DNA from: Nitrospira sp.
Lineage (GTDB): Bacteria; Nitrospirota; Nitrospiria; Nitrospirales; Nitrospiraceae
Assembly: GCA_029194535.1 (NCBI GenBank)
Contig: JARFXR010000001.1
Coordinates: 744,001 to 808,000, forward strand
DNA length: 64,000 nt
Reading direction: 5' to 3'
Part shown: positions 1-8,868 of the stretch, in pieces
Numbering within the stretch: position 1 is the stretch's first letter
How the letters are laid out: each line of letters begins with the position of its first letter
Notes under the pieces: model-generated
Seen by the model: only the letters and a program-made list of their open reading frames with translations
The model's database searches: none
What the model was told of the DNA's origin: nothing
Position numbers and translations under genes: made by a program

Positions 1-467
1 ACGCAGCCGTCTCAACCCACTGGTTTGACGGGGGAAAGGGGGCTGAAGCTCTGGCTCATGCAGTGATCGCTGCCGCAAATCAGCCCACATCGTTTGCACA
101 CCTGTACGAACTCGCTTGGCCGATCAAGAAAAAGATCGAGAGAATCGCCGCTGCAATGTATGGGGCGGGTGCCGTGTCCTATGAGGCTGCGGCTGAGCAA
201 CAGATTGAGCTCGCAGCCAGCCTCGGATACGGTCAGCTCCCCATCTGCATGGCCAAGACTCCGTTGTCCCTCTCTCATGATCCTGCGTTGAAAGGGCGAC
301 CGACCGGCTTCACTCTGCCGATCAAGGAGCTGCGGTTACTCGCCGGCGCGGGGTTCTTGACGGCGGTCTGTTCGGGAATTCAGCTGATGCCGGGATTGCC
401 CAAGAATCCCGCTGGAGAACGGATCGATGTCGACGATGGGAGCGGGGCGATCATCGGGCTTTCTTAG
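1..467 (+). CDS. fhs: Formate-tetrahydrofolate ligase, C-terminal part
   Basis: The reading frame enters from the left edge (first full codon at base 3) and stops with TAG at 465-467, so only about 154 C-terminal residues are present. The enzyme makes 10-formyl-tetrahydrofolate from formate, ATP and tetrahydrofolate in cytosolic one-carbon metabolism. The visible part carries the family's late motifs: THWFDGGKGA near the start, a GYGQLPICMAKT stretch, and an ending with MPGLPKNPA followed by a DVDD turn, which is the usual finish of this family. The ATP-binding half lies outside the window. It converges on hflC with only six bases between the stop codons. Family assignment is firm; completeness cannot be judged. 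Confidence 0.93.
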   Translation, partial: AAVSTHWFDGGKGAEALAHAVIAAANQPTSFAHLYELAWPIKKKIERIAAAMYGAGAVSYEAAAEQQIELAASLGYGQLPICMAKTPLSLSHDPALKGRPTGFTLPIKELRLLAGAGFLTAVCSGIQLMPGLPKNPAGERIDVDDGSGAIIGLS

Positions 468-473
468 TCGTCG

Positions 474-1334
474 TCAGCGTTGTTTGAGATAGTGGAAGAA
501 CTCTGAGTCGGGGCTTAGAACCAAGGTGGTCTTGTCCTCCAAGGATTTCTTGTACGCTTCCATCGATCGGGTAAAATCAAAGAATTTCGGATCTTGTCGA
601 TAGGCGTCCGCGTAGATGCGAAAGGCCTTGGCGTCTCCCTCTCCGCGCAGTTCTTCCGATTCTTTATACGCTTGGGCGAGTAGAATCTCCTTGTCCTTCT
701 CCGCGTCGGACCGGATTTTTTGGGCCTCTTCGGCCCCTTCCGCCCGGTACTGCTTGGCCTGTTGTTCCCGTTCCGCTTGCATGCGCTGGAAGACGGTCTT
801 TTCATTTTCCTGCGGAAGGTCCGCCCGTTTGATCCTCACATCCTGGATCGCAATGCCGTAGCCCGACGCCTTTTCGTTTGCCCGTTGCGTCACGACTCGC
901 ATGAGCTCGGCGCGAGCGGTTGAGACGATCTCGAGTAGATCGTGCCTGCCCAACTCCACCCGAAGCTCCGAATAAATGATGTCATGCAGCCGTTGCAGCG
1001 CTCCGCGCTGACTTTGGAAATTCTGATACACCTTCAGGGGGTCGGTGATGTGCCATTTGGCGAAATTGTCCAAAAGCAACGTTTTCTTGTCTTGGGTGAT
1101 CACGTCTTGCGCGTCGGAATCATAATCCAGCAACCGTTTGTCAAAGTAGGTGACTTCCTGCGCGAAAGGCACCTTCACATATAAGCCTGGTTCCGTCACG
1201 GTACGGATGGGTTTCCCAAGCTGCACGACGATGGCAGTCTGGGTAACGTCGACTACGAACAAGGGGGAAGCGCCCAGCACAAACAACGCGAACAGCACGG
1301 CGAGCATCGCGATGGTTAAGCCTTGCTTGCTCAC
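474..1334 (-). CDS. hflC: HflC, regulator of FtsH protease
   Basis: This 286-residue SPFH/band-7 protein is the HflC partner of HflK; in the family the two form a membrane complex that modulates the FtsH protease. An N-terminal hydrophobic anchor (about residues 7-27) is followed by the SPFH domain, a long charged helical stretch rich in Glu, Gln and Ala (about 165-235) and a C-terminal segment. Length matches the family. The start overlaps the hflK stop by four bases, so translation is probably coupled in an hflK-hflC operon reading leftward. Confidence 0.95.
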   Translation of the reverse strand: MSKQGLTIAMLAVLFALFVLGASPLFVVDVTQTAIVVQLGKPIRTVTEPGLYVKVPFAQEVTYFDKRLLDYDSDAQDVITQDKKTLLLDNFAKWHITDPLKVYQNFQSQRGALQRLHDIIYSELRVELGRHDLLEIVSTARAELMRVVTQRANEKASGYGIAIQDVRIKRADLPQENEKTVFQRMQAEREQQAKQYRAEGAEEAQKIRSDAEKDKEILLAQAYKESEELRGEGDAKAFRIYADAYRQDPKFFDFTRSMEAYKKSLEDKTTLVLSPDSEFFHYLKQR

Positions 1335-2374
1335 GGTTTGACTCCTTCCGGCGAGGGCGAAGTCTTCTTGGATTGACGGTCGAGCGGCAGATAGGGAAGC
1401 ATCCGCTCCCCGGCTTTCCCATCGATGATGATTTTCTCGATTTTGGGAAGAATCTCTTCCATGGTCTCGATATAGATCCGCTTACTGATCGTGTCTTTGG
1501 CCTGGTTGTATTCCTTTAGCGTGGCGAGGAAACGGTTTGTCTCACCTTGAGCGCGGTTCAGGCGGGCCTGGGCGTAGCCTTTGGCTTGGTTGACTGTTTG
1601 GGCCGCTTCACCTTTTGCCCTGGGCAGAATATCGTTCCGATAGCCCACTGCCTGATTTATGAGTTTCTCCCGGTCTTCCTTGGCGTTTGTCACATCCTTG
1701 AAGGCCGCCGCCACCGCCTCTGGGGGGTCCACATCTTGGAGTTGGATTGCCGCAATCTGCACACCGGCTTGGTATTGGTCCAGAATCCGCTGCAACAGAT
1801 CTTGAGTGTCCTGCTGAATCTGAGCCTTGCCCGTTGTCAGGGCTTCGTCGATCTTGCTCTTGCCGATCACTTCGCGCATCGACGCTTCCGCTGCCTTGCC
1901 GATGGTGTCATGGATATCCGCCACGTTGAAAAGATAATTGGCGGCTTCCTTTATCTTGTACTGCACGATGAATTCGATGGCGAGGATGTTCATGTCTCCC
2001 GTCAGCATGAGGGCTTCCTGGGGAACCATCTGCTGGCGAGCCTGCCGATCGGTCCGGAATCCGATTTCCACGCGATGGAGCTTGGCGACTTTCGGTTGGA
2101 GCACCGTTTCGATCAGAGGAATTTTCAGGTGAGGGCCGGGGCCAAGGGTTCGCACGGGAATGCCGAAACGCTTCACGACACCTTCTTCATCAGGCCCGAC
2201 GATGAAGGCGCTCTGCCAGACGAGGAAGATCAGCAACCCCGCGAGGAGAATGTTCCGAACGCCTCCGGAGGGCAGGAAATTCCTGAATTGAGACTGCGCC
2301 TGCCGAAGGACATCCTCAAGCGGGTCGCTTCTCTTGCTCCAAGGATCTTTGGGGTCCCACACCATCCGAGGCAT
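1331..2374 (-). CDS. hflK: HflK, regulator of FtsH protease
   Basis: This 347-residue SPFH/band-7 protein is the first gene of the hflKC pair. The N-terminus has the typical cytosolic segment (MVWDPKDPW), then a transmembrane segment at about residues 40-58 and a GPDEEGVV turn entering the SPFH domain. The C-terminal half is helical, with the family's KGEAAQ-type repeats and a polar tail. The ATG at 2372-2374 gives the expected N-terminus; a second in-frame ATG three codons later is possible. Confidence 0.95.
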   Translation of the reverse strand: MPRMVWDPKDPWSKRSDPLEDVLRQAQSQFRNFLPSGGVRNILLAGLLIFLVWQSAFIVGPDEEGVVKRFGIPVRTLGPGPHLKIPLIETVLQPKVAKLHRVEIGFRTDRQARQQMVPQEALMLTGDMNILAIEFIVQYKIKEAANYLFNVADIHDTIGKAAEASMREVIGKSKIDEALTTGKAQIQQDTQDLLQRILDQYQAGVQIAAIQLQDVDPPEAVAAAFKDVTNAKEDREKLINQAVGYRNDILPRAKGEAAQTVNQAKGYAQARLNRAQGETNRFLATLKEYNQAKDTISKRIYIETMEEILPKIEKIIIDGKAGERMLPYLPLDRQSKKTSPSPEGVKP

Positions 2375-2790
2375 TCAACGGGAATTGTCGCGTCACTGTC
2401 GCGGGCCACCTTAGCAGACATGCCGTCGCCTGAGCAAGCCACGAAGGTCTGTCGAGCGACGGCTCTCATCCGGTGATTGCTCCGCTGCAGGAAGAGTCCG
2501 CTTCCGTCGTGCCGTAGGTGGAGCGAGGGCGCACGATGGAACTGTGCACAGGCCGGCTCAAGCCGGAGCGTCGCGCTTGCCGGGGGGATCTCGAAGAGGA
2601 CAGGGGGCTCTGCGGAATCGGACAAGTCAGGGCACGTCACGTTCCCGGATTCGAGTCTCGCAACAGTTGTCAGCCGATGCGGTTGGACATGGATCTCCGA
2701 CAGGATGTGACGCACGGTCTATCTCCGCGACAACAGGGCGTCTGCGATCAATAGCCGATGGCAGCGTCAGGTGACCGCTCCGGCTTGGGG
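2375..2790. other. Intergenic region, no gene supported
   Basis: About 415 bases between the hflK start and the end of the secreted protein gene. Short open frames exist in several phases but none has a ribosome site or protein-like composition. A small GC-rich inverted repeat (CCGGCT CA AGCCGG, 2553-2566) is present. The hflKC promoter presumably lies here, but I could not pick out convincing boxes. Confidence 0.5.
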
Positions 2791-3288
2791 CTAGTCCGGC
2801 GGCATCTTGGCCGGGTCGACCTCCAGAAGGCGATGTCGTCCATTGAACACATGCTCAATCTTGTAGAGCCGGTCTCCGACCTGCACCGTGCCGTTCACCA
2901 CGTTTCCGGTGATGATCAACGACCAACTCGCCTTCGGCGCATGCTTCAGCGAGCCTCGCACTGTTGATATGTCCGACAGACGTGCCAGGCTGGAACTGAC
3001 GGCGATCTCATAGGTGCCGTCGTGAAACAAGTCGATCGCGATCGGAGGAATTGGCCGCGCGGCGGCGTTTTTCAGGAGTGCTAAGAGCTGAGGGTCGAAG
3101 ACGATTTCCCGTTCGCGGATGACCCAGGGCTTCTTGGGTGGAAAGGGCCGCCCTTGCGAGGCCTGGTCGCGCATCTCGCGCCAGAGCAGCGGCACCGCTG
3201 GATCGTTCGCTGCCCAAGCCGTCGCTACAAGCAGGCACAGGGTCCAGCCGGCCAGCAAACAGACCCTTCGGTGTACCTTCGCGTCCAT
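2791..3288 (-). CDS. Secreted protein resembling a metallopeptidase propeptide, no protease domain
   Basis: The chosen ATG (3286-3288) gives about 165 residues starting with a signal peptide (hydrophobic core LLAGWTLCLLVATAWA, cleavage near residue 26); the longer open frame upstream has no protein character. The mature part resembles the N-terminal propeptide of bacterial reprolysin-like (M12-type) metallopeptidases: a LFHDGTYEI strand, RGSLKHAP, an SxxLIITGNVVNGTV block, a YKIEHVFNGRHRLLEVDP block and PP. In those enzymes this leads into an HExxHxxGxxH catalytic domain; here the frame stops right after the propeptide-like end. No HExxH is visible downstream in any frame. It could be a stand-alone inhibitor-like module or the remnant of a protease. 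Confidence 0.7.
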   Translation of the reverse strand: MDAKVHRRVCLLAGWTLCLLVATAWAANDPAVPLLWREMRDQASQGRPFPPKKPWVIREREIVFDPQLLALLKNAAARPIPPIAIDLFHDGTYEIAVSSSLARLSDISTVRGSLKHAPKASWSLIITGNVVNGTVQVGDRLYKIEHVFNGRHRLLEVDPAKMPPD

Positions 3289-3404
3289 CACGACCCCGAC
3301 CCTGCTGTATGAGGCGACGGTGGGCGCAGAGTCGGGGACGGACGTATCGCGGCGAATTGTGTCCAGCGCCGGCACCATCGGCATCGGCAACGACCAGGTA
3401 CGGC

Positions 3405-4262
3405 TCATGACGGTTTTCGCCCCGCTACTATCCGGACCGCGATCGGGAAGGTGAGTCGATCGCCGCGCCGGTATGCCGCGACCGCACGGTTCAACCGCCG
3501 CGTGGTTTCCTCCACCTGCGTCGGGGAGAGGGACGCCATGAGATTCTGGATCGGCGCGGCAAGCTCCAGCAGGCTTCTGACATACTGAGCTTCCGAGGTA
3601 TAGGACCACTCACCGAGGAATTCCTGGTCCGCCACATCGACCAATCCGGCGTGCTGAAACATGTCCGCCAGCTCGCTCGGTTTGGCCAGCCGGAAAAATC
3701 CAGGAGCGGACGGATCAGGCGGTGGAACGGGAACGAAGTCTTTGATTGTCTCCATCGCGAGGCGAATAGAGGGATTCTTGTCGGCCGTCGACCAGACGGC
3801 TGCCGCGACCCATCCACCGGGCTTTAAGACCCGGCTGATTTCTGCTGCGGCTTTAGGAATCTCCGGGAGAAACATCAGGCAAAATCGACTGGTAATGGCA
3901 TCGAATATGTCGGCGTCGAATGGGAGATGTGTGACATCGCCCGGTTGGAACGTGACATTGGTGAGACCCAACCGTGTTGCTTTACGGCCGGCCACCTCGA
4001 GCATCTGCTCGGCCACGTCCATGCCGGTTACATTTCCGGCAGTCCCCACCATTTCAGCCGCCAATAGTGCCGGATAACCGGTGCCGGATCCGAGATCCAG
4101 CACGCGCTGTCCGTGTTTGATGCGGGCATCACCGATCAGGCGATGGTTCACGTAGGCCATTTGCTCCTCGAAGAATTGGTCCCATTTTTCCCACCCGGAG
4201 GCCACACGATTCCAGCCCTGTCTTTGTGAGTCGATCACCTGTTGAGCGGTCAGTTGGGTCAT
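3405..4262 (-). CDS. Class I SAM-dependent methyltransferase (UbiE-like)
   Basis: This 285-residue protein has the Rossmann methyltransferase core: motif I VLDLGSGTGYPAL at about residues 54-66, an acidic residue ending strand 2 (GMDVAE), the GDVTHLPFD motif, and LKPGGWVAA after strand 5. A strong ribosome site (AAAGGAGGAGA on the minus strand) precedes the ATG. The substrate is not readable from sequence. Ubiquinone/menaquinone or small-molecule methylation are both possible for this superfamily. It stands alone on this strand. Confidence 0.88.
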   Translation of the reverse strand: MTQLTAQQVIDSQRQGWNRVASGWEKWDQFFEEQMAYVNHRLIGDARIKHGQRVLDLGSGTGYPALLAAEMVGTAGNVTGMDVAEQMLEVAGRKATRLGLTNVTFQPGDVTHLPFDADIFDAITSRFCLMFLPEIPKAAAEISRVLKPGGWVAAAVWSTADKNPSIRLAMETIKDFVPVPPPDPSAPGFFRLAKPSELADMFQHAGLVDVADQEFLGEWSYTSEAQYVRSLLELAAPIQNLMASLSPTQVEETTRRLNRAVAAYRRGDRLTFPIAVRIVAGRKPS

Positions 4263-4599
4263 GTGGATCTCCTCCTTTCAAAGGCGTGCGCGCTATCCAA
4301 CATCGGCGCTCGATGCCGCGCCGCGTCGTCGTTCCGATATTCGCGCGTTCCTCTGTGTCAGGTTCATGGTAGGACGACGATCGATTGGTCGGGTCAACCC
4401 CTGTGTCGCAGCGTGCAGGCTTGCGGTGACGCTACCACAAATGATGCCTCCCCGCGAGTCCGCGAGCCGGGGCGACGAGACCGAATCTTCACTGCACGGT
4501 TGATTTGCCCAGAGGATAGTTTGGTACCAATAACACTCGCCGAGAGGGTGAGGTGGTCGGTTGATCCCCGCGTTGGTGAGGGTTGCTTGACCGGTATGA
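4263..4599. other. Intergenic region between divergent genes
   Basis: About 335 bases separating the leftward methyltransferase from the rightward PilZ-like gene. Apart from the methyltransferase ribosome site at its left edge I see no gene, RNA or clear repeat. Promoters for both genes are expected here. Confidence 0.5.
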
Positions 4600-5073
4600 A
4601 TGCGGCATAATATCCCGCCTAAAGACGGTAGCGACCCCGTGATCAGTGATTTTTTTGACCAGCATCGAGTACGCATCGAGCAGGTGGTCCGCCAGCCCGG
4701 ATTACGGCACAGCTCGGTGCGCGTCAGTGCGGCCCCGAAGGACGAAGGGGAACGTCGTCGGGAGCCGCGCGTGGAACAGTGGAAGCCCTGTTCCTACGAG
4801 GCCAGTGAGTCACCGGACGAATTCTCTCCGACCACTCAAGTGGGAGAAACCGTCGCGCTTGATCACAGTCAGGAGGGAATCCTCCTCCTTATGGACCGCG
4901 CTCCGATGCCGACCAAGATGCTGGAAGTGCATACATCCCAGGGGCTCGGGCGAAAGACGCTGTTGGTCTTTGACGTCCGTTGGGTCAAGCCCGTTCAGGT
5001 CCCATCGGTCGGCGATTATTTTCTGGTCGGTTGCCGACGCACGTTTGGCCCCTATCATTACGTCCAATTTTAG
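4600..5073 (+). CDS. PilZ-domain-like protein
   Basis: A 157-residue protein whose central and C-terminal parts resemble a PilZ domain, the family that binds cyclic di-GMP. An RRREPR motif lies near residue 48, and DHSQEG near residue 88 corresponds to the family's D/NxSxxG motif; strands typical of a small beta-barrel follow and the protein ends FGPYHYVQF. The N-terminal 45 residues are not recognisable, so the true start may lie further in. A diguanylate cyclase is encoded elsewhere in the window (61442-62539), but no direct link is shown. Confidence 0.7.
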   Translation: MRHNIPPKDGSDPVISDFFDQHRVRIEQVVRQPGLRHSSVRVSAAPKDEGERRREPRVEQWKPCSYEASESPDEFSPTTQVGETVALDHSQEGILLLMDRAPMPTKMLEVHTSQGLGRKTLLVFDVRWVKPVQVPSVGDYFLVGCRRTFGPYHYVQF

Positions 5074-5330
5074 CTGATCTCCGGTGCCGAACCGGTCCAG
5101 CATTGCCCGCCCTTACCGAACACGAGAACGCGCAATCCGATTCGGAGCCCCGACGACGCAAAAATCCGGATGTTGCGAATCGGACACCCGGTCCCATCGA
5201 CAGGATCCCGGTGGGTTCGGTCAGAGCGACACCCGAGGTCCTGCCTATTGCTACGCCAAAACGATATGGTAGAGTGACGCTGCCGGCACAAATTCCTCCA
5301 TTCACGCCGGGAGCAGAAGGAGGGAAGATG

Positions 5331-5786
5331 ATGGCAAGCCGTCGACTGAGGATCCTCATGCTGTGCGGTCTGTTGTGCGGGGCATCCGTCGCGCAGGCTG
5401 AGGGCATCTTTGAAGGGCTTTTTGACAAGGCAAAGGGCAGCGCAGAACGCAAGGCGCGGGACCGCGTGAACCAGCGCATCGACCAGACGATCGATAAGGG
5501 GCTCAATAAGACAGAGGAGACGGCCCAGTGCGTGGCGACGGATCAGGAATGTCTGAAGCGGGCCAAGGAACAGGGAAAGCAAGTGAACGTGGTCACGGCC
5601 CCGCCGGCCGATTCCGTGAAGTGTGTGGCGACCGATACGAGCTGTCTCAAACAGGCACAGACACAGGGCAAGAAAGTCGAAATCGTGGAGGAATCGGAAC
5701 TGGAGACGCTTCGCTGCTCCGTGACAGACGCGGACTGTCTCAAGCGCGCCAAGTCGATGGGGAAGAAGGTTGAAATCGTCGACTGA
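5331..5786 (+). CDS. Exported small protein with three cysteine repeats
   Basis: About 151 residues starting at one of two adjacent ATGs (5328 or 5331); AGGAGGG at 5318-5324 fits 5331 better. A signal peptide (LMLCGLLCGASVAQA) is followed by a charged helical region with repeated Lys/Arg and then three imperfect repeats of about 35-40 residues. Each has a Cys, an acidic residue, a second Cys seven residues after the first, then LK and GK: CVATDQEC, CVATDTSC and CSVTDADC, each ending KKVEIV-like. The paired cysteines suggest disulfides or metal binding in the periplasm. I do not recognise the family. The next gene, tag, begins eight bases after the stop. Confidence 0.75.
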   Translation: MASRRLRILMLCGLLCGASVAQAEGIFEGLFDKAKGSAERKARDRVNQRIDQTIDKGLNKTEETAQCVATDQECLKRAKEQGKQVNVVTAPPADSVKCVATDTSCLKQAQTQGKKVEIVEESELETLRCSVTDADCLKRAKSMGKKVEIVD

Positions 5787-5793
5787 CGCGTTG

Positions 5794-6375
5794 ATGGATC
5801 GACGGGTGCGCTGCGAATGGGTCGGTGAGAAACCGCACCTGATTCGCTATCACGACGAAGAGTGGGGCAGGCCGGTTCACGATGACCGAATCCACTTCGA
5901 GATGTTGCTATTGGAGGGGGCTCAAGCCGGCCTGTCCTGGGAAACCATCCTGCTCCGCCGCGAGGGCTATCGGCGAGCATTTGCTCGGTTCAATCCCGCC
6001 AAAGTGGCGCAGTTCGACGCTCAGAAGCGGGCGGCGCTTCTGAAAGATGCCGGCATCATCCGCAATCGGCTGAAAATCGATTCGGCTGTCACGAACGCTC
6101 GCGCACTCTTGGCCGTCCAGCGGGAGTTCGGGTCGTTCGATGCCTACGTCTGGCGCTTCGTTGGAGGCGTCTCCACGCGGGGCCGGCGAACCTCGCTCCG
6201 CAAGGTCCCGACATCGACCGCCGAAAGCGATGCACTGTCCAGGGATCTCAAGCGGAGGGGCTTCCGCTTCGTCGGCAGTACGATCATCTATGCGTATATG
6301 CAGGCGATCGGTATGGTCAACGACCACACTGCGCGGTGCTTTCTCGCTTCCCGATGGCGCACACGCAGGCGGTGA
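5794..6375 (+). CDS. tag: DNA-3-methyladenine glycosylase I
   Basis: A 193-residue protein with the hallmarks of Tag, which removes 3-methyladenine from alkylated DNA. The N-terminus has the zinc Cys (VRCEWV) and the YHDEEWGRPVHDD motif with the zinc-ligand His; the LSWETIL block follows; the C-terminus carries QAIGMVNDHTARC, supplying the second His and Cys of the zinc snap. Length is normal. The ATG at 5794 places the first Cys near the usual position; the open frame extends 24 bases upstream, overlapping the previous gene. Confidence 0.93.
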   Translation: MDRRVRCEWVGEKPHLIRYHDEEWGRPVHDDRIHFEMLLLEGAQAGLSWETILLRREGYRRAFARFNPAKVAQFDAQKRAALLKDAGIIRNRLKIDSAVTNARALLAVQREFGSFDAYVWRFVGGVSTRGRRTSLRKVPTSTAESDALSRDLKRRGFRFVGSTIIYAYMQAIGMVNDHTARCFLASRWRTRRR

Positions 6376-6469
6376 TGCACCGCGGCGAAGCGGTCGGATT
6401 CCGATCGGTGCATCGATACCGATGGGCCTGCACTGTACATGGCTCGGGGCGATTAACGTATCATCGAGG

Positions 6470-6973
6470 ATGCCGGCGGAGACGCGCGTCATTATCTTGA
6501 TGGGTGTGTCGGGAGCCGGGAAGACCACCATCGGTCTTCGACTCGCGCAGGAACTCAATTGGACCTTCATCGACGGCGATTCCTTTCATTCCCGTTCCAA
6601 CATCGAGAAGATGTCTGTCGGTCGGCCGCTGACCGACTCTGATCGGTATCCTTGGCTTGAGCGGATATGCACCGCGATCGACGGTTGGATAGCCGAGGGA
6701 AAATCGGTCGTCTTGGCCTGCTCGTTGCTCAAAGCCGCCTATCGGGATTTTGTCCTGGACGGCCGTCGGCAGCTGGTCCAGTTGGTGTATCTGAAAGCCT
6801 CCCCCGCGTTGCTCCACGAGCGTCTACTCCATCGCTCAGGTCATTTCATGAAGGACACGCTGCTCGAAAGTCAGCTGCAGACCCTTGAAGAGCCGTGCGA
6901 TGCCCTTCTCCTCGATGCTGCCGATCCGCCCGAGCAGCTGGTGCGTCGCATCCGCGCCTCATTCCATCTCTAG
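6470..6973 (+). CDS. gntK: Gluconokinase
   Basis: About 167 residues with a P-loop GVSGAGKTT at residues 11-19, the DGDSFHS substrate motif, a PLTDSDRYPWL motif and an ACSLLKAAYRD motif, the set typical of GntK-type gluconokinases that make 6-phosphogluconate. The ATG at 6470 gives the family N-terminus, but the purine stretch GAGG directly abuts it, so an upstream start cannot be excluded. The protein ends with the normal helix (RRIRASF). Confidence 0.92.
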   Translation: MPAETRVIILMGVSGAGKTTIGLRLAQELNWTFIDGDSFHSRSNIEKMSVGRPLTDSDRYPWLERICTAIDGWIAEGKSVVLACSLLKAAYRDFVLDGRRQLVQLVYLKASPALLHERLLHRSGHFMKDTLLESQLQTLEEPCDALLLDAADPPEQLVRRIRASFHL

Positions 6974-7127
6974 TCCCCACACGGCCGGTCAGGTAAGGAT
7001 CCGTCCGACGGCACGGACTGCTCAGTTCCTTCGGAACTTGTTTCCTCTCGTCTTCCTTGCTATAGCAGCGTATCTTGGTCTCTCCACCGGCTCGTCCACC
7101 TCATCGACCCTACGTCAGAGGTCGTGC

Positions 7128-8753
7128 ATGCAGAGTCTCCATCAACTCGAAGTCATCATCCTGTTGCTCGCTGCGGTCCTCGCGCTGACGACGATCGCCG
7201 AAACGATCAAGATCCCGTATCCGATTCTGCTTGTAATCGGTGGTCTCGCGTTGGGCGTCACCCCGGGCCTTCCCACCGTATCGATCGATCCCGATCTTGT
7301 ATTTCTCGTCTTCTTGCCGCCGATCTTGTGGGCCGCTGCCTACTTTACGTCGCTGCGGGATTTTCGACTCAATTTGCGTCCGATTTTACTGTTGGCCGTC
7401 GGATTGGTGCTGGCGACAACCGGAGCGGTGGCAATGGTCGCCCGTGCTCTGCTGCCCGGAATCGGGTGGGCCGAGGCGATCGCGTTGGGCGCCATCGTGT
7501 CTCCGCCGGATGCCGTCTCCGCCACAGCCATCAGCAGGAGGCTGCGCATTCCTCGCCGGGTCGTCACGATTCTGGAGGGCGAGAGCCTCGTGAACGACGC
7601 CACGGCATTGGTGCTGTATCGGGCCGCCGTCGGCGCGGCGGTCAGCGGGTCGTTTCTGATGGGGCACGCCGTTCTGGAGTTTTTCTTCGCGGCCACCGCC
7701 GGGGTGGCCATCGGGGTCGGCGTCGCATTGCTCGCCCGCTGGTCCATCTGCGCCACGGAAGACGCCTATACGCACATTGCCATCACGTTGCTGTCGCCCT
7801 ATATCGCCTGGATCTTGGGCGAATCGGTTCATGCCTCGGCTGTGCTGGCCTGTGTCGCGGGGGGCATTTACATGCGGCAGCAGTTCAGCAATGCCGTGGC
7901 GCCCTCGACTCGGATCCAGGCCAAGGCTGTCTGGAATCTGTTGGTCTTCCTTTTGAATGGTGTCATCTTTATCCTGATCGGATTGGAACTCGGAGCCTTG
8001 CGGGAAGCGTTGCCTGCAGGACGGTTCGGACCGGTCCTGCTGGCCGGAGCGTGGGTCAGTCTCACCGCGATCGTGGTGCGCATTGTGTGGGTCCCCTTGG
8101 GAGCCGTTGTGCCTCGATGGTTGAGTGCCGCCTTGCGCGCCCGCGATCCCATGCCCCCCCGGTCGAGCCTCTTTCTGATTGCTTGGACCGGCATGAGAGG
8201 GATCGTCACGCTGGCCGCCGCCCTGGCGCTGCCGGTGACGACAGCCGCCGGGGCGCCGTTCCCCTTCAGAACGGAAATTATTCTGATCAGCTTCATTGTG
8301 ATTCTTGCGACGCTGGTGGTCCAGGGTCTTTCCCTTCCGCCGTTTATCCGTCTCTTGAGGCTCCAGGCCGATCATGGTTTGGAGCAGGAAGAAAGTTTGG
8401 CGCGTGAACATGCGGCGACCGCGGCGTTGAGTCGACTCGACCAATTGATCGGAGAGGAGGGAATCCCGGAGGACCAAGTCGAACGATTGCGTCATCAGTA
8501 CACCCGGCGGTTGGAAGGATTGTCCCGAATCGGTGCGTCAAGAGCAGCGGGTGCAGGCGATTCGAACGAAGTGTTTCAGCGCCTTCACCATGAAGTGCTG
8601 ACGGCGGAGCGGATGGCTCTGATCGCGCTGCGAAACGACGGGACGATCAGCGACGATATTCTCCACCACTTGGAGCAGGAACTGGACGTTGCCGCCATGC
8701 ATCTGGGAGTCGGTGAGCGACGGGGGGACCACCCTCCGACGAGTCGTCGATAG
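7128..8753 (+). CDS. CPA1-family sodium (cation)/proton antiporter
   Basis: About 541 residues. Some twelve hydrophobic helices cover residues 8-415, with signature stretches LVFLVFLPPILWAAAYF, SPPDAVSATA and GESLVNDATALVLYRA, where the conserved Asp residues of the ion-binding site sit. The C-terminal 120 residues are a soluble helical tail rich in Glu and Arg. ATG 7128 starts just before the first helix; the open frame extends further back but without protein-like sequence. It would exchange external protons for internal sodium or potassium at the inner membrane. Confidence 0.92.
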   Translation: MQSLHQLEVIILLLAAVLALTTIAETIKIPYPILLVIGGLALGVTPGLPTVSIDPDLVFLVFLPPILWAAAYFTSLRDFRLNLRPILLLAVGLVLATTGAVAMVARALLPGIGWAEAIALGAIVSPPDAVSATAISRRLRIPRRVVTILEGESLVNDATALVLYRAAVGAAVSGSFLMGHAVLEFFFAATAGVAIGVGVALLARWSICATEDAYTHIAITLLSPYIAWILGESVHASAVLACVAGGIYMRQQFSNAVAPSTRIQAKAVWNLLVFLLNGVIFILIGLELGALREALPAGRFGPVLLAGAWVSLTAIVVRIVWVPLGAVVPRWLSAALRARDPMPPRSSLFLIAWTGMRGIVTLAAALALPVTTAAGAPFPFRTEIILISFIVILATLVVQGLSLPPFIRLLRLQADHGLEQEESLAREHAATAALSRLDQLIGEEGIPEDQVERLRHQYTRRLEGLSRIGASRAAGAGDSNEVFQRLHHEVLTAERMALIALRNDGTISDDILHHLEQELDVAAMHLGVGERRGDHPPTSRR

Positions 8754-8868
8754 CGCCGAGGAACGTTCCAAGTCCGGCGCGTTGACGGGCCACAATCGGA
8801 TCGGGTAGGCTTCATGATTGGTTCAGACCTACCGATATCCGTGGTTCGTCGATCCTGGGAATTTCAGC

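Noticed and set aside
2230-2715. 161-codon minus-strand frame overlapping the hflK start
   Set aside because: Overlaps a firm gene in another phase, lacks a ribosome site and shows no protease motif that would complete the neighbouring propeptide-like gene.
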